DNA from: Gammaproteobacteria bacterium
GTDB lineage: Bacteria; Pseudomonadota; Gammaproteobacteria; Pseudomonadales; Azotimanducaceae
DNA length: 64,000 nucleotides
Direction: 5' to 3'
NCBI GenBank assembly: GCA_009840545.1
Contig: VXNM01000014.1
Span: forward strand, 366,216-430,215
Shown here: positions 18,266 to 26,938 of the stretch, piece after piece
Layout of the letters: each line of letters begins with the position of its first letter
Position numbering within the stretch: the stretch's first letter is position 1
The notes under the pieces: model-generated
Told to the model about the DNA's origin: nothing
What the model saw: the letters and a program-made list of their open reading frames with translations, nothing else
The model's database searches: none
Translations under genes and position numbers: made by a program

Positions 18266-19363
18266 TACAAACTCGCAATCAAGCTAGCTTCCATGAACGA
18301 TGAAATATCGCCATCCAATACTCGCGAAGGATCTCCACGTTCTGCACCAGTCCTATGATCTTTTACGCGCGACTGATCGAGCACATAGGATCGAATCTGG
18401 CTTCCAAATCCGATGTTGGGTTTGGAGTCTTCTATAGCTTGTTGTTGTTCCATTTTTTCCTGTAACAAGACGCTGTAGAGCTTGGCACGAAGTTGCTTCC
18501 AAGCTTGAGCTCGATTCTTGTGTTGCGAGCGTTCACTCTGGCACTGAACTACAGTATTGGTGGGGACATGGGTCAAACGAACAGCCGAGTCGGTCTGATT
18601 CACATGTTGGCCTCCTGCTCCACTTGCACGATATGTGTCAGTTCTCACATCGCTAGGGTCGATCTCCACTTCTACTTCGTCATCGATTTCTGCGTACACG
18701 AACACCGATGCAAACGAAGTGTGTCGACGGTGATTCGAGTCAAAGGGAGAATTACGCACCAATCGATGCACTCCGCTCTCAGTACGAAGCCACCCGTAGG
18801 CATAATCTCCTACAACTTGCACTGTCGAACTTCGGATACCCGCCACGTCGCCCTCGGATAATTCAAGAATTGTTGCCTTGTAGTTGTGCTTCTCGCACCA
18901 TTGAAGATACATGCGAAGGAGCATATTCGCCCAGTCTTGCGACTCGGTTCCACCTTCTCCGAACTGAATGTCGACATATGCATTTTGAGAATCCAGTTCG
19001 TTCGAGAACATCTTCTTAAACTCCATCGACTTGAGATGGATATCAATGGACTCCAATTCTGATGCAACTTCGGTGAGGACCTCTTGCTCTTGTTCTTCCG
19101 CTGCAATCTCAGCAAGTTCGTCAGCTTCTTCAACTCGAGCTTCAACACTGTCCATTCCTACAACGGATTCAGTCAGCCGTGCTCGTTCTTTAGAGAGAGA
19201 TTCCGAGAGTTGTTGGTCAGACCATGTGTCGGGTTCAGACAGTTGAAGATCGACCTCTTCTAGCCTCTCCTTGCTTTTCTCATAGTCAAAGAGAGTCTCT
19301 TAGCACAAACATGCGGGTGCGAATGTCCTTGATTCTTTCTCGTATCGAGCTAATTTCAGCCAT
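18265..19363 (-). CDS. prfB: Peptide chain release factor 2, with programmed +1 frameshift
   Basis: RF2 for UGA and UAA codons. The first frame starts at ATG 19363 (MAEISSIRERIKDIRT) and reads 25 codons to CTT TGA C, with the TGA at 19286-19288; a +1 slip on CTT continues as DYEKSKERLEEVDL and so on to 18265, giving 365 residues, the same as E. coli RF2. The tripeptide SPF appears in VRNSPFDSNHRRHTSF and the catalytic GGQ in ASGAGGQHVNQTDSAVR. The stimulatory Shine-Dalgarno-like element before CTT is only AGAGAC where E. coli has AGGGGG. The frameshift autoregulates RF2 level. Confidence 0.96.
19286..19291 (-). promoter_or_regulatory. prfB programmed +1 frameshift site (CTT TGA)
   Basis: The slippery codon CTT at 19289-19291 is followed by TGA at 19286-19288 and then C, the canonical RF2 autoregulatory site. 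The stop is codon 26, as in E. coli. When RF2 is scarce the ribosome pauses and shifts +1. The upstream SD-like stretch is weaker than usual. Confidence 0.93.
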
Positions 19364-19558
19364 TGTTTCGCCATGTGTACGGGTAAGAGTTCAGTGTCCG
19401 TTTCCCGGAACTAAGATTGGACACGGCTCAGCGCTGTCGAAGCACCGCATTGCTGCGTTTGAGCTGCGGGATTTTAGCACTTGTTAAGTTGCACCTGCTC
19501 AGGATCATGCTGTTCTATGACCGAGAACGCCAGTGCTCTGTGAATTCCTTTAGAGGAA

Positions 19559-21298
19559 CTAGGTCGTCTCTGGTTGAACACACTCGACAACCAACTGGAG
19601 AGTTGTAGATCCTCGAAAACTATTTCCAGTTGGACGATAGGCTACCTCAACTCTTTCAGCATCAATTGATCCATGATTGAAGGCAATCGCGTCGACGAGT
19701 TTTCGATGCTGTTTCAACACCATCTTGAGGTGTCTACCCTTACCCACGACTTGCTGGTTTACGATATCAAACGAACCGTGAAACAAAGGTGGATCGAAGT
19801 CCTTTCCCCATGGACCCCAATCGTTGATTGACCGTACTAGCTGCAAGGTCAAGTACTCGTCGTCGAGTTTTCCATCCGTATAGAGCACATCACTAAAGGT
19901 TTCGCTTGCCGCTCTTGCCGCAACAGCCTTCTCGAACAGTGAGGAGAATCGTTCGAAACTAGCTTTATGGATCGTCACACCCGCTGCCATGGCATGACCA
20001 CCGTAAGAAATCAACAGATTGGGATACTGAGAATCGATATCTGCAAGCACGTCTCGAATGTGGATGTTTGCGACGCTCCGAGCAGAGCCTTTGATGTACT
20101 CGGCCAGTCCATCTTGCGCATCCGCAAACACAACTGCGGGTCGGTTTAGCCGTCCGACAACTTGGCTTGCGATCAGACCGACTATTCCTTCATGAAAGGA
20201 CTGGTCGTGGACACAAACTCCTGGACGATCAAGATTGGTTAGAGAATCTAGGTAGCGATGAGCAACTTCGGTCATTTCCTGCTGCATTTGTTGACGTTCG
20301 GCATTTATCTCGTTCAGACGTCCGACGTGAATTCGCGCATCTCCGAGGTTTGAAGTAAGCAACGCCTGAATGCCAATACTGATGTCTTCGAGTCTTCCTG
20401 CTGCATTGAGTCTTGGACCCAACCTGTAGCCGAGATCTTCTGCGTCAATTTGCTCCAACCTGACCCTGGCAATCTCGCATAGCGCAATGATTCCAGGCCT
20501 TGTTCTACGTCGCCGCATCCGATTCAAGCCATTCGCTACCAGTATTCGATTATTTCGATCCAATGGAACAAGATCTACGACAGTGCCCAATGCAACCAGG
20601 TCCAAATAGTCTGCGACTTTGGGTTCCGGTATTTGTTTCTCCTCAAAATGATTGAGTGCTCTTAACTGACGTCGTACTTCCACCATTACATAGAACGCAA
20701 CACCAACGCCTGCAGGTGTACTTGCAAAACTGCTCTTCGAAAGCTGTGGGTTCACGATTGCACTCGCCGCCGGCAACTCTTCGGGAGGTAGATGGTGGTC
20801 GGTGATTATCGTGTCGATACCGTTATCTCGAGCGAATTGGACACCCTCGTTCGAACTGATGCCGTTGTCGACCGTAACGATAACCTTCGGCTTCTTGACC
20901 AGCAACGATTGAACAAAGCCCTTTGACAATCCATAGCCAAAACGAAATCTATCGGGAACCACAGATTCGACCCGTTTGGCACCGTAATCTCGAAGCATTA
21001 GCACACACAAAGCACTAGCGGTCGCTCCGTCGGCATCGAAGTCGCCCGCGATGAGAATGAGTTCATCATTCTGAATTGCGTGAACCAGTCGTGCAGCCGC
21101 GTTCTGGATTCCTTCTAGTCCATCGGGTGGAAGAAGCTCGGACAACCTAAGGCTTGTATCGGACTCAGACACCACTCCTCTCGAAGCCAAGATTCGTCCC
21201 AATATGGGATCGACCCCGAGTTCCGCTTGTACCTGAGACCAGTTGGGAGGTAACGGTCGGGCTACAAACTGATACCTAGGCGTTCTCGATGTGCTCAA
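19559..21298 (-). CDS. recJ: Single-stranded-DNA-specific exonuclease RecJ
   Basis: 5'-3' ssDNA exonuclease of recombination and mismatch repair. The 579-residue protein has DHH-superfamily motifs GDFDADGATASALCVL (residues about 80-95), VTVDNGISSNEG and TDHHLPPEELPAA, and the DHHA1 motif SYGGHAMAAGVTI near 440, followed by a C-terminal OB domain. A TTG start overlaps the hom stop as TTGA; family N-termini support that start. It lies between prfB and dsbC-xerD as in many gammaproteobacteria. Confidence 0.95.
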   Translation of the reverse strand: MSTSRTPRYQFVARPLPPNWSQVQAELGVDPILGRILASRGVVSESDTSLRLSELLPPDGLEGIQNAAARLVHAIQNDELILIAGDFDADGATASALCVLMLRDYGAKRVESVVPDRFRFGYGLSKGFVQSLLVKKPKVIVTVDNGISSNEGVQFARDNGIDTIITDHHLPPEELPAASAIVNPQLSKSSFASTPAGVGVAFYVMVEVRRQLRALNHFEEKQIPEPKVADYLDLVALGTVVDLVPLDRNNRILVANGLNRMRRRRTRPGIIALCEIARVRLEQIDAEDLGYRLGPRLNAAGRLEDISIGIQALLTSNLGDARIHVGRLNEINAERQQMQQEMTEVAHRYLDSLTNLDRPGVCVHDQSFHEGIVGLIASQVVGRLNRPAVVFADAQDGLAEYIKGSARSVANIHIRDVLADIDSQYPNLLISYGGHAMAAGVTIHKASFERFSSLFEKAVAARAASETFSDVLYTDGKLDDEYLTLQLVRSINDWGPWGKDFDPPLFHGSFDIVNQQVVGKGRHLKMVLKQHRKLVDAIAFNHGSIDAERVEVAYRPTGNSFRGSTTLQLVVECVQPETT

Positions 21299-22569
21299 TT
21301 GAGGTTAACAACTCGAACTCTTCGAATGTCTCCGTGTACCGCAGACAGCTCCTGCAAGTCTCTAATGGTTTCGTCTAACACGGACTCTCGGACTTCATCG
21401 GTTAGCAAGACCACCGGTACCCATCGAACGTTGCCAGTTTGCTGGATCGCATCTGATTTTTGGATGACTGACTCCATCGAAATCCTATGATTTCCCAAGA
21501 CTTCGGCGAGTGTAGCCATAACACCGGGTTCGTCTGATACTGGCACGTACAAGTAGTAAGAACTGGTCAAATCACAAATGGGACTGGCTCTACGCGTGGA
21601 AGTGGTATTCGTGGGCAACGAGGACTTTCCTTTCGCAATCTCGATGATGTCGCTAAGTACCGCTGACGCTGTGGGACGAGATCCTGCGCCCGGCCCCTTC
21701 AAGAGCAAACTTCCGACACCATTTGCAGCCACCGAAATGGCGTTGTCGACGCCATCAATACGCGACATGAGGTCCTTATCAGACACAAGTGCAGGATGCA
21801 CACGCATTTCCACACTTGAATCAAATACTCGAGCGACTGCGATGTGCTTGATTCTATAGCCAAGTTCTCGAGCATAGTGGAGATCATCTAGCTGGATGTT
21901 GGTGATTCCCTCAATGTAAATGTTGGCTAAATCGATTGGCTGATCGAAGGCTATCGATCCAAGAATTGACAGTTTCTGAGCTGCATCGATTCCATCGATG
22001 TCAAAACTCGGATCGCTTTCGGCGAAGCCTAGGTCTTGAGCTTGTCGCAACGCCGATTCAAACGTAGAGTCGTGCGCGTCCATTTGCGTCAAGACAAAAT
22101 TGCAGGTTCCATTCAGAATTCCTGTAATGGAATCGATGGAATTTCCTGCCAATCCATCCTTCAAGACAGCAACAATGGGAATTCCCCCAGCAACTGAAGC
22201 TTCAAACCCCAGCGGCACATGGCTCTCTCTTGCACGAGAGATATACGAGTTACCGAATTGGGAGAGAACGGCCTTGTTGGCAGTTACAACAGGTTTGCCG
22301 AGCTCAATTGCCCGCGAGATCAGGCGGTTGGCATCGTCTGTGCCACCAATGAGTTCGACAACGATATCGACGTCATCCTGCAGAAGCGAGTTGAGTTCGG
22401 TACTGAACTCGGCACCGAGTGTGTCGATGTGTGAACGTGGCGTTCGGCTAGCAACCCGGGCAACCGAGATCGGTTGGCCGAGCTGTCTCGCTACCCTGTC
22501 GGCGTTTTCGCTCAAGAGCACGAACAGCCCTTGAGCGACGGTGCCTAAACCGGCGACTCCAAGTCGCAC
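21295..22569 (-). CDS. hom: Homoserine dehydrogenase
   Basis: Reduces aspartate semialdehyde to homoserine, leading to threonine and methionine. The 424 residues start at a GTG with the Rossmann motif GVAGLGTVAQGLFVLL, followed by VVELIGGTD, TANKAVLS, EASVAGGIPIVAVLKDGLAG and the catalytic-lysine region (SDPSFDIDGIDAAQKLSILG). A C-terminal ACT domain (VSDEPGVMATLAEVLGNHRI) suggests threonine feedback. In Pseudomonas-type order thrC follows hom; here recJ follows directly with a four-base overlap, so thrC is missing from the block. Confidence 0.95.
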   Translation of the reverse strand: MRLGVAGLGTVAQGLFVLLSENADRVARQLGQPISVARVASRTPRSHIDTLGAEFSTELNSLLQDDVDIVVELIGGTDDANRLISRAIELGKPVVTANKAVLSQFGNSYISRARESHVPLGFEASVAGGIPIVAVLKDGLAGNSIDSITGILNGTCNFVLTQMDAHDSTFESALRQAQDLGFAESDPSFDIDGIDAAQKLSILGSIAFDQPIDLANIYIEGITNIQLDDLHYARELGYRIKHIAVARVFDSSVEMRVHPALVSDKDLMSRIDGVDNAISVAANGVGSLLLKGPGAGSRPTASAVLSDIIEIAKGKSSLPTNTTSTRRASPICDLTSSYYLYVPVSDEPGVMATLAEVLGNHRISMESVIQKSDAIQQTGNVRWVPVVLLTDEVRESVLDETIRDLQELSAVHGDIRRVRVVNLN

Positions 22570-22613
22570 TACGGATTCGCTGACAACTTACTATCCGAGT
22601 GCGACCAAAGTTC

Positions 22614-23408
22614 CTAAGAGTCTATAAGTGTCTTGAGCTGATCGGCTTGGGTAAATCCTGGAATGACCTTGCCGTTCGGCAGTACATTGGTCGGTGTTCC
22701 AGTAATTTCGATTTTCTGACCCAACTCGTAGTGTTCTTCAACACTCTTCGAACAGTCGTCTGCAACCGTATATTCCTCGGCATTCACAGCGGTACCGTTC
22801 TTGACGCGAGCGAGGACATCGTGGCGATCATCGGCGCACCAAGCGGAGACAAGCTTGTTGAAAGCCTTGGATCCAATTCCAGCTCTGGGGTAGGCCAAGT
22901 AGCGAATTTCGATGTTGTTGGCGTGATATTCCGGCATGTGTTCATGTAACAGTCGACAATATCCGCAGTCCACATCCGTAAAGACATACACGACGTCCGG
23001 TTCGGTAGTTTCTACGGGACTGTAATTGATGGAACTTGCCGCTGGTAGCGACTGAAACATAGCAAGAAGAGCTTGGTTTTTCTGTCTAACGGTCAGATTG
23101 ACAAATTTCTCGTCGTTCCATCCGTACAAGTCTCCAACAAAAGCGTACTCGCCGTCGGTCGTTGTGTAGACGATGCGACCATTGTCTAATTCCACAGTTT
23201 TTAGATTGTTCATCGGACTATCGGACACTTCTTTGGTTGGAGAACCCAAGACCTTGGCTATCTCCTTCATTGCATCCTTGTCAGAACTGACGCCTTGTGC
23301 ATCACTTGACGTTTCTGCCGATGTGCTGGTCGCGAAAATCATCGCAACGATTGCGACTATTGACGCTAAGCTCAATTTGAATTGGGCTTCCTTACATGAA
23401 TGGGTCAT
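22614..23408 (-). CDS. dsbC: Thiol:disulfide interchange protein DsbC
   Basis: Periplasmic disulfide isomerase. The ATG at 23408 gives 264 residues and a signal peptide (KLSLASIVAIVAMIFATSTS followed by AE). After the N-terminal dimerisation domain, the thioredoxin fold carries the active site CGYC in FTDVDCGYCRLLHEHMPEY near residue 130, and the cis-Pro loop appears as EITGTPTNVLPNGKVIPG. CGYC is the DsbC-type motif. It starts 7 nt downstream of xerD, in the conserved xerD-dsbC-recJ order. Confidence 0.94.
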   Translation of the reverse strand: MTHSCKEAQFKLSLASIVAIVAMIFATSTSAETSSDAQGVSSDKDAMKEIAKVLGSPTKEVSDSPMNNLKTVELDNGRIVYTTTDGEYAFVGDLYGWNDEKFVNLTVRQKNQALLAMFQSLPAASSINYSPVETTEPDVVYVFTDVDCGYCRLLHEHMPEYHANNIEIRYLAYPRAGIGSKAFNKLVSAWCADDRHDVLARVKNGTAVNAEEYTVADDCSKSVEEHYELGQKIEITGTPTNVLPNGKVIPGFTQADQLKTLIDS

Positions 23409-23415
23409 GTGTAAT

Positions 23416-24318
23416 TCAACCTCGCGGGTGGTGTTGAGCATGTAGCTCCTTCAGTCTCTGAGTAGCGACATGCGTATATATCTGAGTTGTGGATAGATTA
23501 GCATGTCCAAGCATCAATTGTACAGTACGCAAGTCTGCGCCGTGATTAAGTAAGTGGGTGGCAAATGCATGACGCAACGTGTGCGGAGACAATGGTTTTG
23601 TTATCCCAGCTCTGTCTGCATAACGTTTGATTGCATGCCAAAAGGTCTGGCGGCACATCCGCTGTCCTCGGTTGCTCGGAAATAGAGCACTACACCTGTG
23701 GCCATTGATCAAGTTGGAACGAGCTTCTCGAATGTAGCGTTCCAGCCACATCAATGCGTACTCTCCAAGCGGAACGATGCGCTCCTTCGCACCTTTGCCC
23801 ATCACGCGGACCACGTTTTGCCGCAAGTTCACGGACATGATGGTCAAAGAAACAATTTCGCTCACGCGCAGTCCGGTTGCATAGAGCACTTCCAACATCA
23901 CTCGATCGCGAAACTCGACAGCATTCTTGTCCACATCGGGAGCATGAAGCAGGTCCTCAACGTCCTGTTCAGTCAAGACGTCAGGTAACGATCGGCCAAT
24001 CTTGGGATTCTGAATCTTTGCACAGGGGTTGTGGTGGATTTCACCCCGTTCGATGGCGTACTTGAAGAAGCCACGAAATGTGGAGAGAATGCGCGCTGAC
24101 GAACGCGCCGAGCAGCCCTGCTCCTGCTTGTAAGCCAAAAAATCGAGAATGTTCGACTCGCGGCTTGACAGCAAACCGCAATCGGACCATTCGACGAATT
24201 GAGTTAGATCTCGCTGATACGCTTCACAAGTAGCTTCCGAGAGTCCTTTCTCAAGCCACACAGTGTTGATGTATTTACGAACTTCGGTGGGTGTCTCGCT
24301 GACCCTAGTTTGTTCCAT
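23416..24318 (-). CDS. xerD: Tyrosine recombinase XerD
   Basis: Chromosome-dimer resolution recombinase acting with XerC at dif. The 300-residue protein has an N-terminal SAM-like core-binding domain (SEATCEAYQRDLTQFVEWS) and a catalytic domain with the Arg in ATGLRVSEIVSL, Lys in GKGAKERIVPLG, HxxR in SPHTLRHAFATHLLNHGADL, and His plus nucleophilic Tyr in LGHANLSTTQIYTHV. The ATG has an excellent Shine-Dalgarno (AAGGAGG). Context next to dsbC and rplS marks it as XerD rather than a phage integrase. Confidence 0.95.
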   Translation of the reverse strand: MEQTRVSETPTEVRKYINTVWLEKGLSEATCEAYQRDLTQFVEWSDCGLLSSRESNILDFLAYKQEQGCSARSSARILSTFRGFFKYAIERGEIHHNPCAKIQNPKIGRSLPDVLTEQDVEDLLHAPDVDKNAVEFRDRVMLEVLYATGLRVSEIVSLTIMSVNLRQNVVRVMGKGAKERIVPLGEYALMWLERYIREARSNLINGHRCSALFPSNRGQRMCRQTFWHAIKRYADRAGITKPLSPHTLRHAFATHLLNHGADLRTVQLMLGHANLSTTQIYTHVATQRLKELHAQHHPRG

Positions 24319-24414
24319 GCCGGCCTCCTTGCCATGTCATGACTTCCTGTCTACATCGAACTAATCTTGAATACCTCCTTTCGGGGTACTTGCCGAATCT
24401 GGACGATTCGAACG

Positions 24415-24765
24415 TTAGACCTTTTCCTTGATCCTCGCAGATCGTCCAGAACGCTCACGCAAATAATACAACTTTGCTTTGCGAACGTCACCCTTGCGAA
24501 GAACTTCAATCGAGTCGATCAATGGGCTGTGCGTTTGGAATGTACGTTCCACTCCAACTCCATGAGATATCTTGCGTACAGTGAAGGAAGAATTCAATCC
24601 TCTATTACGTTTACCAATGACTACGCCTTCAAACGCCTGTAGGCGATCTCGTGAACCCTCTCGCACCACGACTCTTACATTCACAGAGTCTCCAGTCTGA
24701 ACATCCGGAAGCGACTCGCGAAGCTGTTCGTTTTCGAGTTGTTCGATAATCTTGTTACTTCGCAT
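24415..24765 (-). CDS. rplS: 50S ribosomal protein L19
   Basis: L19, at the 30S-50S interface. The 116 residues match throughout: LESLPDV-like start, [59 protein letters not shown], and [18 protein letters not shown] end. A good AGGAGAG Shine-Dalgarno precedes the ATG. It is the last gene of the rpsP-rimM-trmD-rplS operon, starting 11 nt after trmD. The 96 bases to xerD hold a weak hairpin around TACCCC-GAAA-GGAGGTA. Confidence 0.97.
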   Translation of the reverse strand: MRSNKIIEQLENEQLRESLPDVQTGDSVNVRVVVREGSRDRLQAFEGVVIGKRNRGLNSSFTVRKISHGVGVERTFQTHSPLIDSIEVLRKGDVRKAKLYYLRERSGRSARIKEKV

Positions 24766-24776
24766 GATGTTCTCTC

Positions 24777-25538
24777 CTACTCATTTTCCGTGTCGCAACC
24801 ACTACCGCAATTCGACAACGAATTCACTATTTTACGTTCCTCTTTAGCCCAAGACCTATTAGTGAGCAGATCAGGACGTCGATTCCAGGTTCGTCTGATG
24901 GCTTGAGCATGACGCCATTTCTCCACCTTTCCGTGATCTCCACTAAGCAGAATCTCCGGCACATCCAATCCTTCAAACCTTCTAGGTCGAGTGTATTGAG
25001 GAAAGTCGAGGAGTCCGTCGGAGTATGACTCTGTACTTGTCGAGTCAGGGTTGTTCAAAGTACCGGAGACCAATCGAGCAACCGAGTCCAACACCACCAG
25101 CGCGGCAAGTTCCCCGCCACTGAGCACATAGTCGCCGATCGAGAGCTCGCTGTCGACATAGTTTTCAACAAACCGTTCATCCACGCCTTCATAACGTCCC
25201 GCAATGAGCAGTAGACCATCCAGCTCCGAGAACTCACGTACGACATTTTGACTCAAGGTCTTTCCCTGGGGCGTTAGCAAAATCGTCTGTAGTGTCTCAC
25301 TCTCGAAGTCTGTTCGAGCCTGTTTAACACATTCAGCGAGGGGCTCTGCCATCATGACCATTCCGGGTCCGCCTCCGTACGGTCGATCATCTACGGACTT
25401 GAATGAGTCCTGTGCGTATTCCCTTGGGTTGTAAAGCTCAAGCTGAATGGAACCCGCTCTTAGGGCTCTACCTACAACTCCCTCCTCCAAGGCAGCCTGC
25501 ACCAGGTCGGGAAAGATCGTTACGACACCAAACCACAC
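24777..25538 (-). CDS. trmD: tRNA (guanine-N1)-methyltransferase
   Basis: Makes m1G37 in tRNAs, which prevents +1 frameshifting. The 253-residue sequence begins at a GTG with [20 protein letters not shown] and has the trefoil-knot SAM site [32 protein letters not shown] (in parts), [13 protein letters not shown] near 50, and [18 protein letters not shown] with [11 protein letters not shown] near the end. It starts 7 nt after rimM in the standard rpsP-rimM-trmD-rplS order. Confidence 0.97.
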   Translation of the reverse strand: MWFGVVTIFPDLVQAALEEGVVGRALRAGSIQLELYNPREYAQDSFKSVDDRPYGGGPGMVMMAEPLAECVKQARTDFESETLQTILLTPQGKTLSQNVVREFSELDGLLLIAGRYEGVDERFVENYVDSELSIGDYVLSGGELAALVVLDSVARLVSGTLNNPDSTSTESYSDGLLDFPQYTRPRRFEGLDVPEILLSGDHGKVEKWRHAQAIRRTWNRRPDLLTNRSWAKEERKIVNSLSNCGSGCDTENE

Positions 25539-25545
25539 TTTCGAG

Positions 25546-26076
25546 TCACCAATCGGGTTCCCAGTCCACTAACACTTGCTCTCCGGGCCTGACTTCTCGA
25601 ACTACCGCAGCCACTAAGGGAATCATCACGTCGCTTTCGTTAGTCTCAATTTTCAAAACCGAGTGTGCGCCGGAGTCGAATACTTCATCGACGCATCCAA
25701 AAACATGCCCGCCGAGATTAACAACTTTTGTTCCCACCAATTCAAACCAGTAAAACTCGTCGTCTTCAGGATTGGGCAAGCTACTTTTTGGTACTCCTAT
25801 GAGTCTACCTGTGATTCCACCTGCTTCCGTTCGCGACTTGCATGCCCCAATACGAGCGAAAAATCCACCTGACTGGGATTTTGTCTGCACATCGACCTCC
25901 TCGGTCCACTCGACTGCGGACTCAGGTTTGCTCTCTCTCCCCAAAGCCCAAGGTCGATAACTCAGTATGTTTTCTGGAGGTACTGTGTACGAAGTGACCC
26001 GAGACCATCCCTTAAGACCAAAAGGCCTTGAGACTCGTCCGACGACAACAATATCTTCAGGTACGAGGTGAGACAC
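25546..26076 (-). CDS. rimM: Ribosome maturation factor RimM
   Basis: 16S rRNA processing factor that binds S19 during 30S assembly. The 176 residues start at a GTG: VVVGRVSRPFGLKGWSRV is the N-terminal RimM domain, and the PRC-barrel begins at DDEFYWFELVGTKVVNLGG and ends DVMIPLVAAVVREVRPGEQV. Conserved between rpsP and trmD. The 114 bases upstream to rpsP contain no clear gene. Confidence 0.95.
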   Translation of the reverse strand: MSHLVPEDIVVVGRVSRPFGLKGWSRVTSYTVPPENILSYRPWALGRESKPESAVEWTEEVDVQTKSQSGGFFARIGACKSRTEAGGITGRLIGVPKSSLPNPEDDEFYWFELVGTKVVNLGGHVFGCVDEVFDSGAHSVLKIETNESDVMIPLVAAVVREVRPGEQVLVDWEPDW

Positions 26077-26190
26077 GGAAACAGCAGAGAAAGTTGGTGC
26101 GAGCTTTAGCGACTCTGGTGTCGAGTAGACGAAAGAACTGCTATGAGAACACGTGCGTCGTTATTGTGTTAGTCAGTCAGGATTAGACTA

Positions 26191-26739
26191 CTACGAACTC
26201 TCTTTGGATTCCTCACCGGAAGAGTCTTCGCTCTTTTGAATCTCTACGGTATTTTCTTTAGGAATTTCTTCCGAATCGGTCGTATCTTCCTCGACAGCAC
26301 TCTCTTCTGAGGACTCTTCGGAAGGTTCTTCTTCTTCCTGTTCAGCTGGCGCTTCTGCGACATCCCCTTCGACCTGCTCAGCAGCTTCCTCAGCGACTTC
26401 TTCGACGCTTGCGTCTGCCGCCGCTTCTTCTTGGTCTCTCAAGTCCTCACCGGCAGTTGCTTCTTCTACCTGATCTTCTTGCTCGGAAATCGCTTGCTCC
26501 ATCCGTGCGTTTTTGATAATGCTCTTGACTTTTGGACTTGGAATTGCTCCAACGCTAATCCAATAGTCGACCCGTTCGAGATTTACCCAAGTGCGTACCG
26601 CTTCGCCACGAGCAATCGGATTGTAGTAGCCAACTCGTTCGATAAATCGACCGTCGCGAGGATTTCGTTTGTCGGTGACTGACAAGTGATAGAACGGATT
26701 TTTCCGCTTGCCAGCGCGAGCCAAGCGTATAACAACCAT
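26191..26739 (-). CDS. rpsP: 30S ribosomal protein S16 with long acidic C-terminal extension
   Basis: S16, needed for 30S assembly. I chose the ATG at 26739 (MVVIRLARAGKRKNPFYHLS), giving 182 residues; ten upstream codons in the open frame are not S16-like. The canonical part covers about the first 80 residues (DGRFIERVGYYNP, RVDYWISVGAIPSPKVKSII). It is followed by about 95 residues made largely of Glu, Ala, Ser and Asp (for example AAEQVEGDVAEAPAEQEEEE), roughly doubling the protein. The same frame continues without interruption, so the tail is genuinely fused. It probably is disordered; function unknown. Confidence 0.96.
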   Translation of the reverse strand: MVVIRLARAGKRKNPFYHLSVTDKRNPRDGRFIERVGYYNPIARGEAVRTWVNLERVDYWISVGAIPSPKVKSIIKNARMEQAISEQEDQVEEATAGEDLRDQEEAAADASVEEVAEEAAEQVEGDVAEAPAEQEEEEPSEESSEESAVEEDTTDSEEIPKENTVEIQKSEDSSGEESKESS

Positions 26740-26938
26740 ATTTCTTGGAACCAATGACGGTGGGAGCACGCGAATTGTACTTGAACATTAGCAATTCATC
26801 TCCCTCCTGGATTGAATTTTGCCAGCAAACGTTAGAGTGGAAATTCCCCCTGAGCTAGCTGGTGCTCTTCAAGTTGAACAAGGTAAGGTCGCGTTTTGGC
26901 TTGACAAGTCACAGAACCAGCAATCAGCGGCGAGAACT

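Noticed and set aside
19286..19288. In-frame TGA in prfB as a selenocysteine codon, given the nearby tRNA-Sec
   Set aside because: The frame changes by +1 at CTT TGA C at codon 26, the universal RF2 frameshift; there is no continuation in the zero frame.
23416..24318. xerD as a phage or island integrase
   Set aside because: Its position between rplS and dsbC and its sequence mark it as the housekeeping XerD; no att sites or island boundary are seen.
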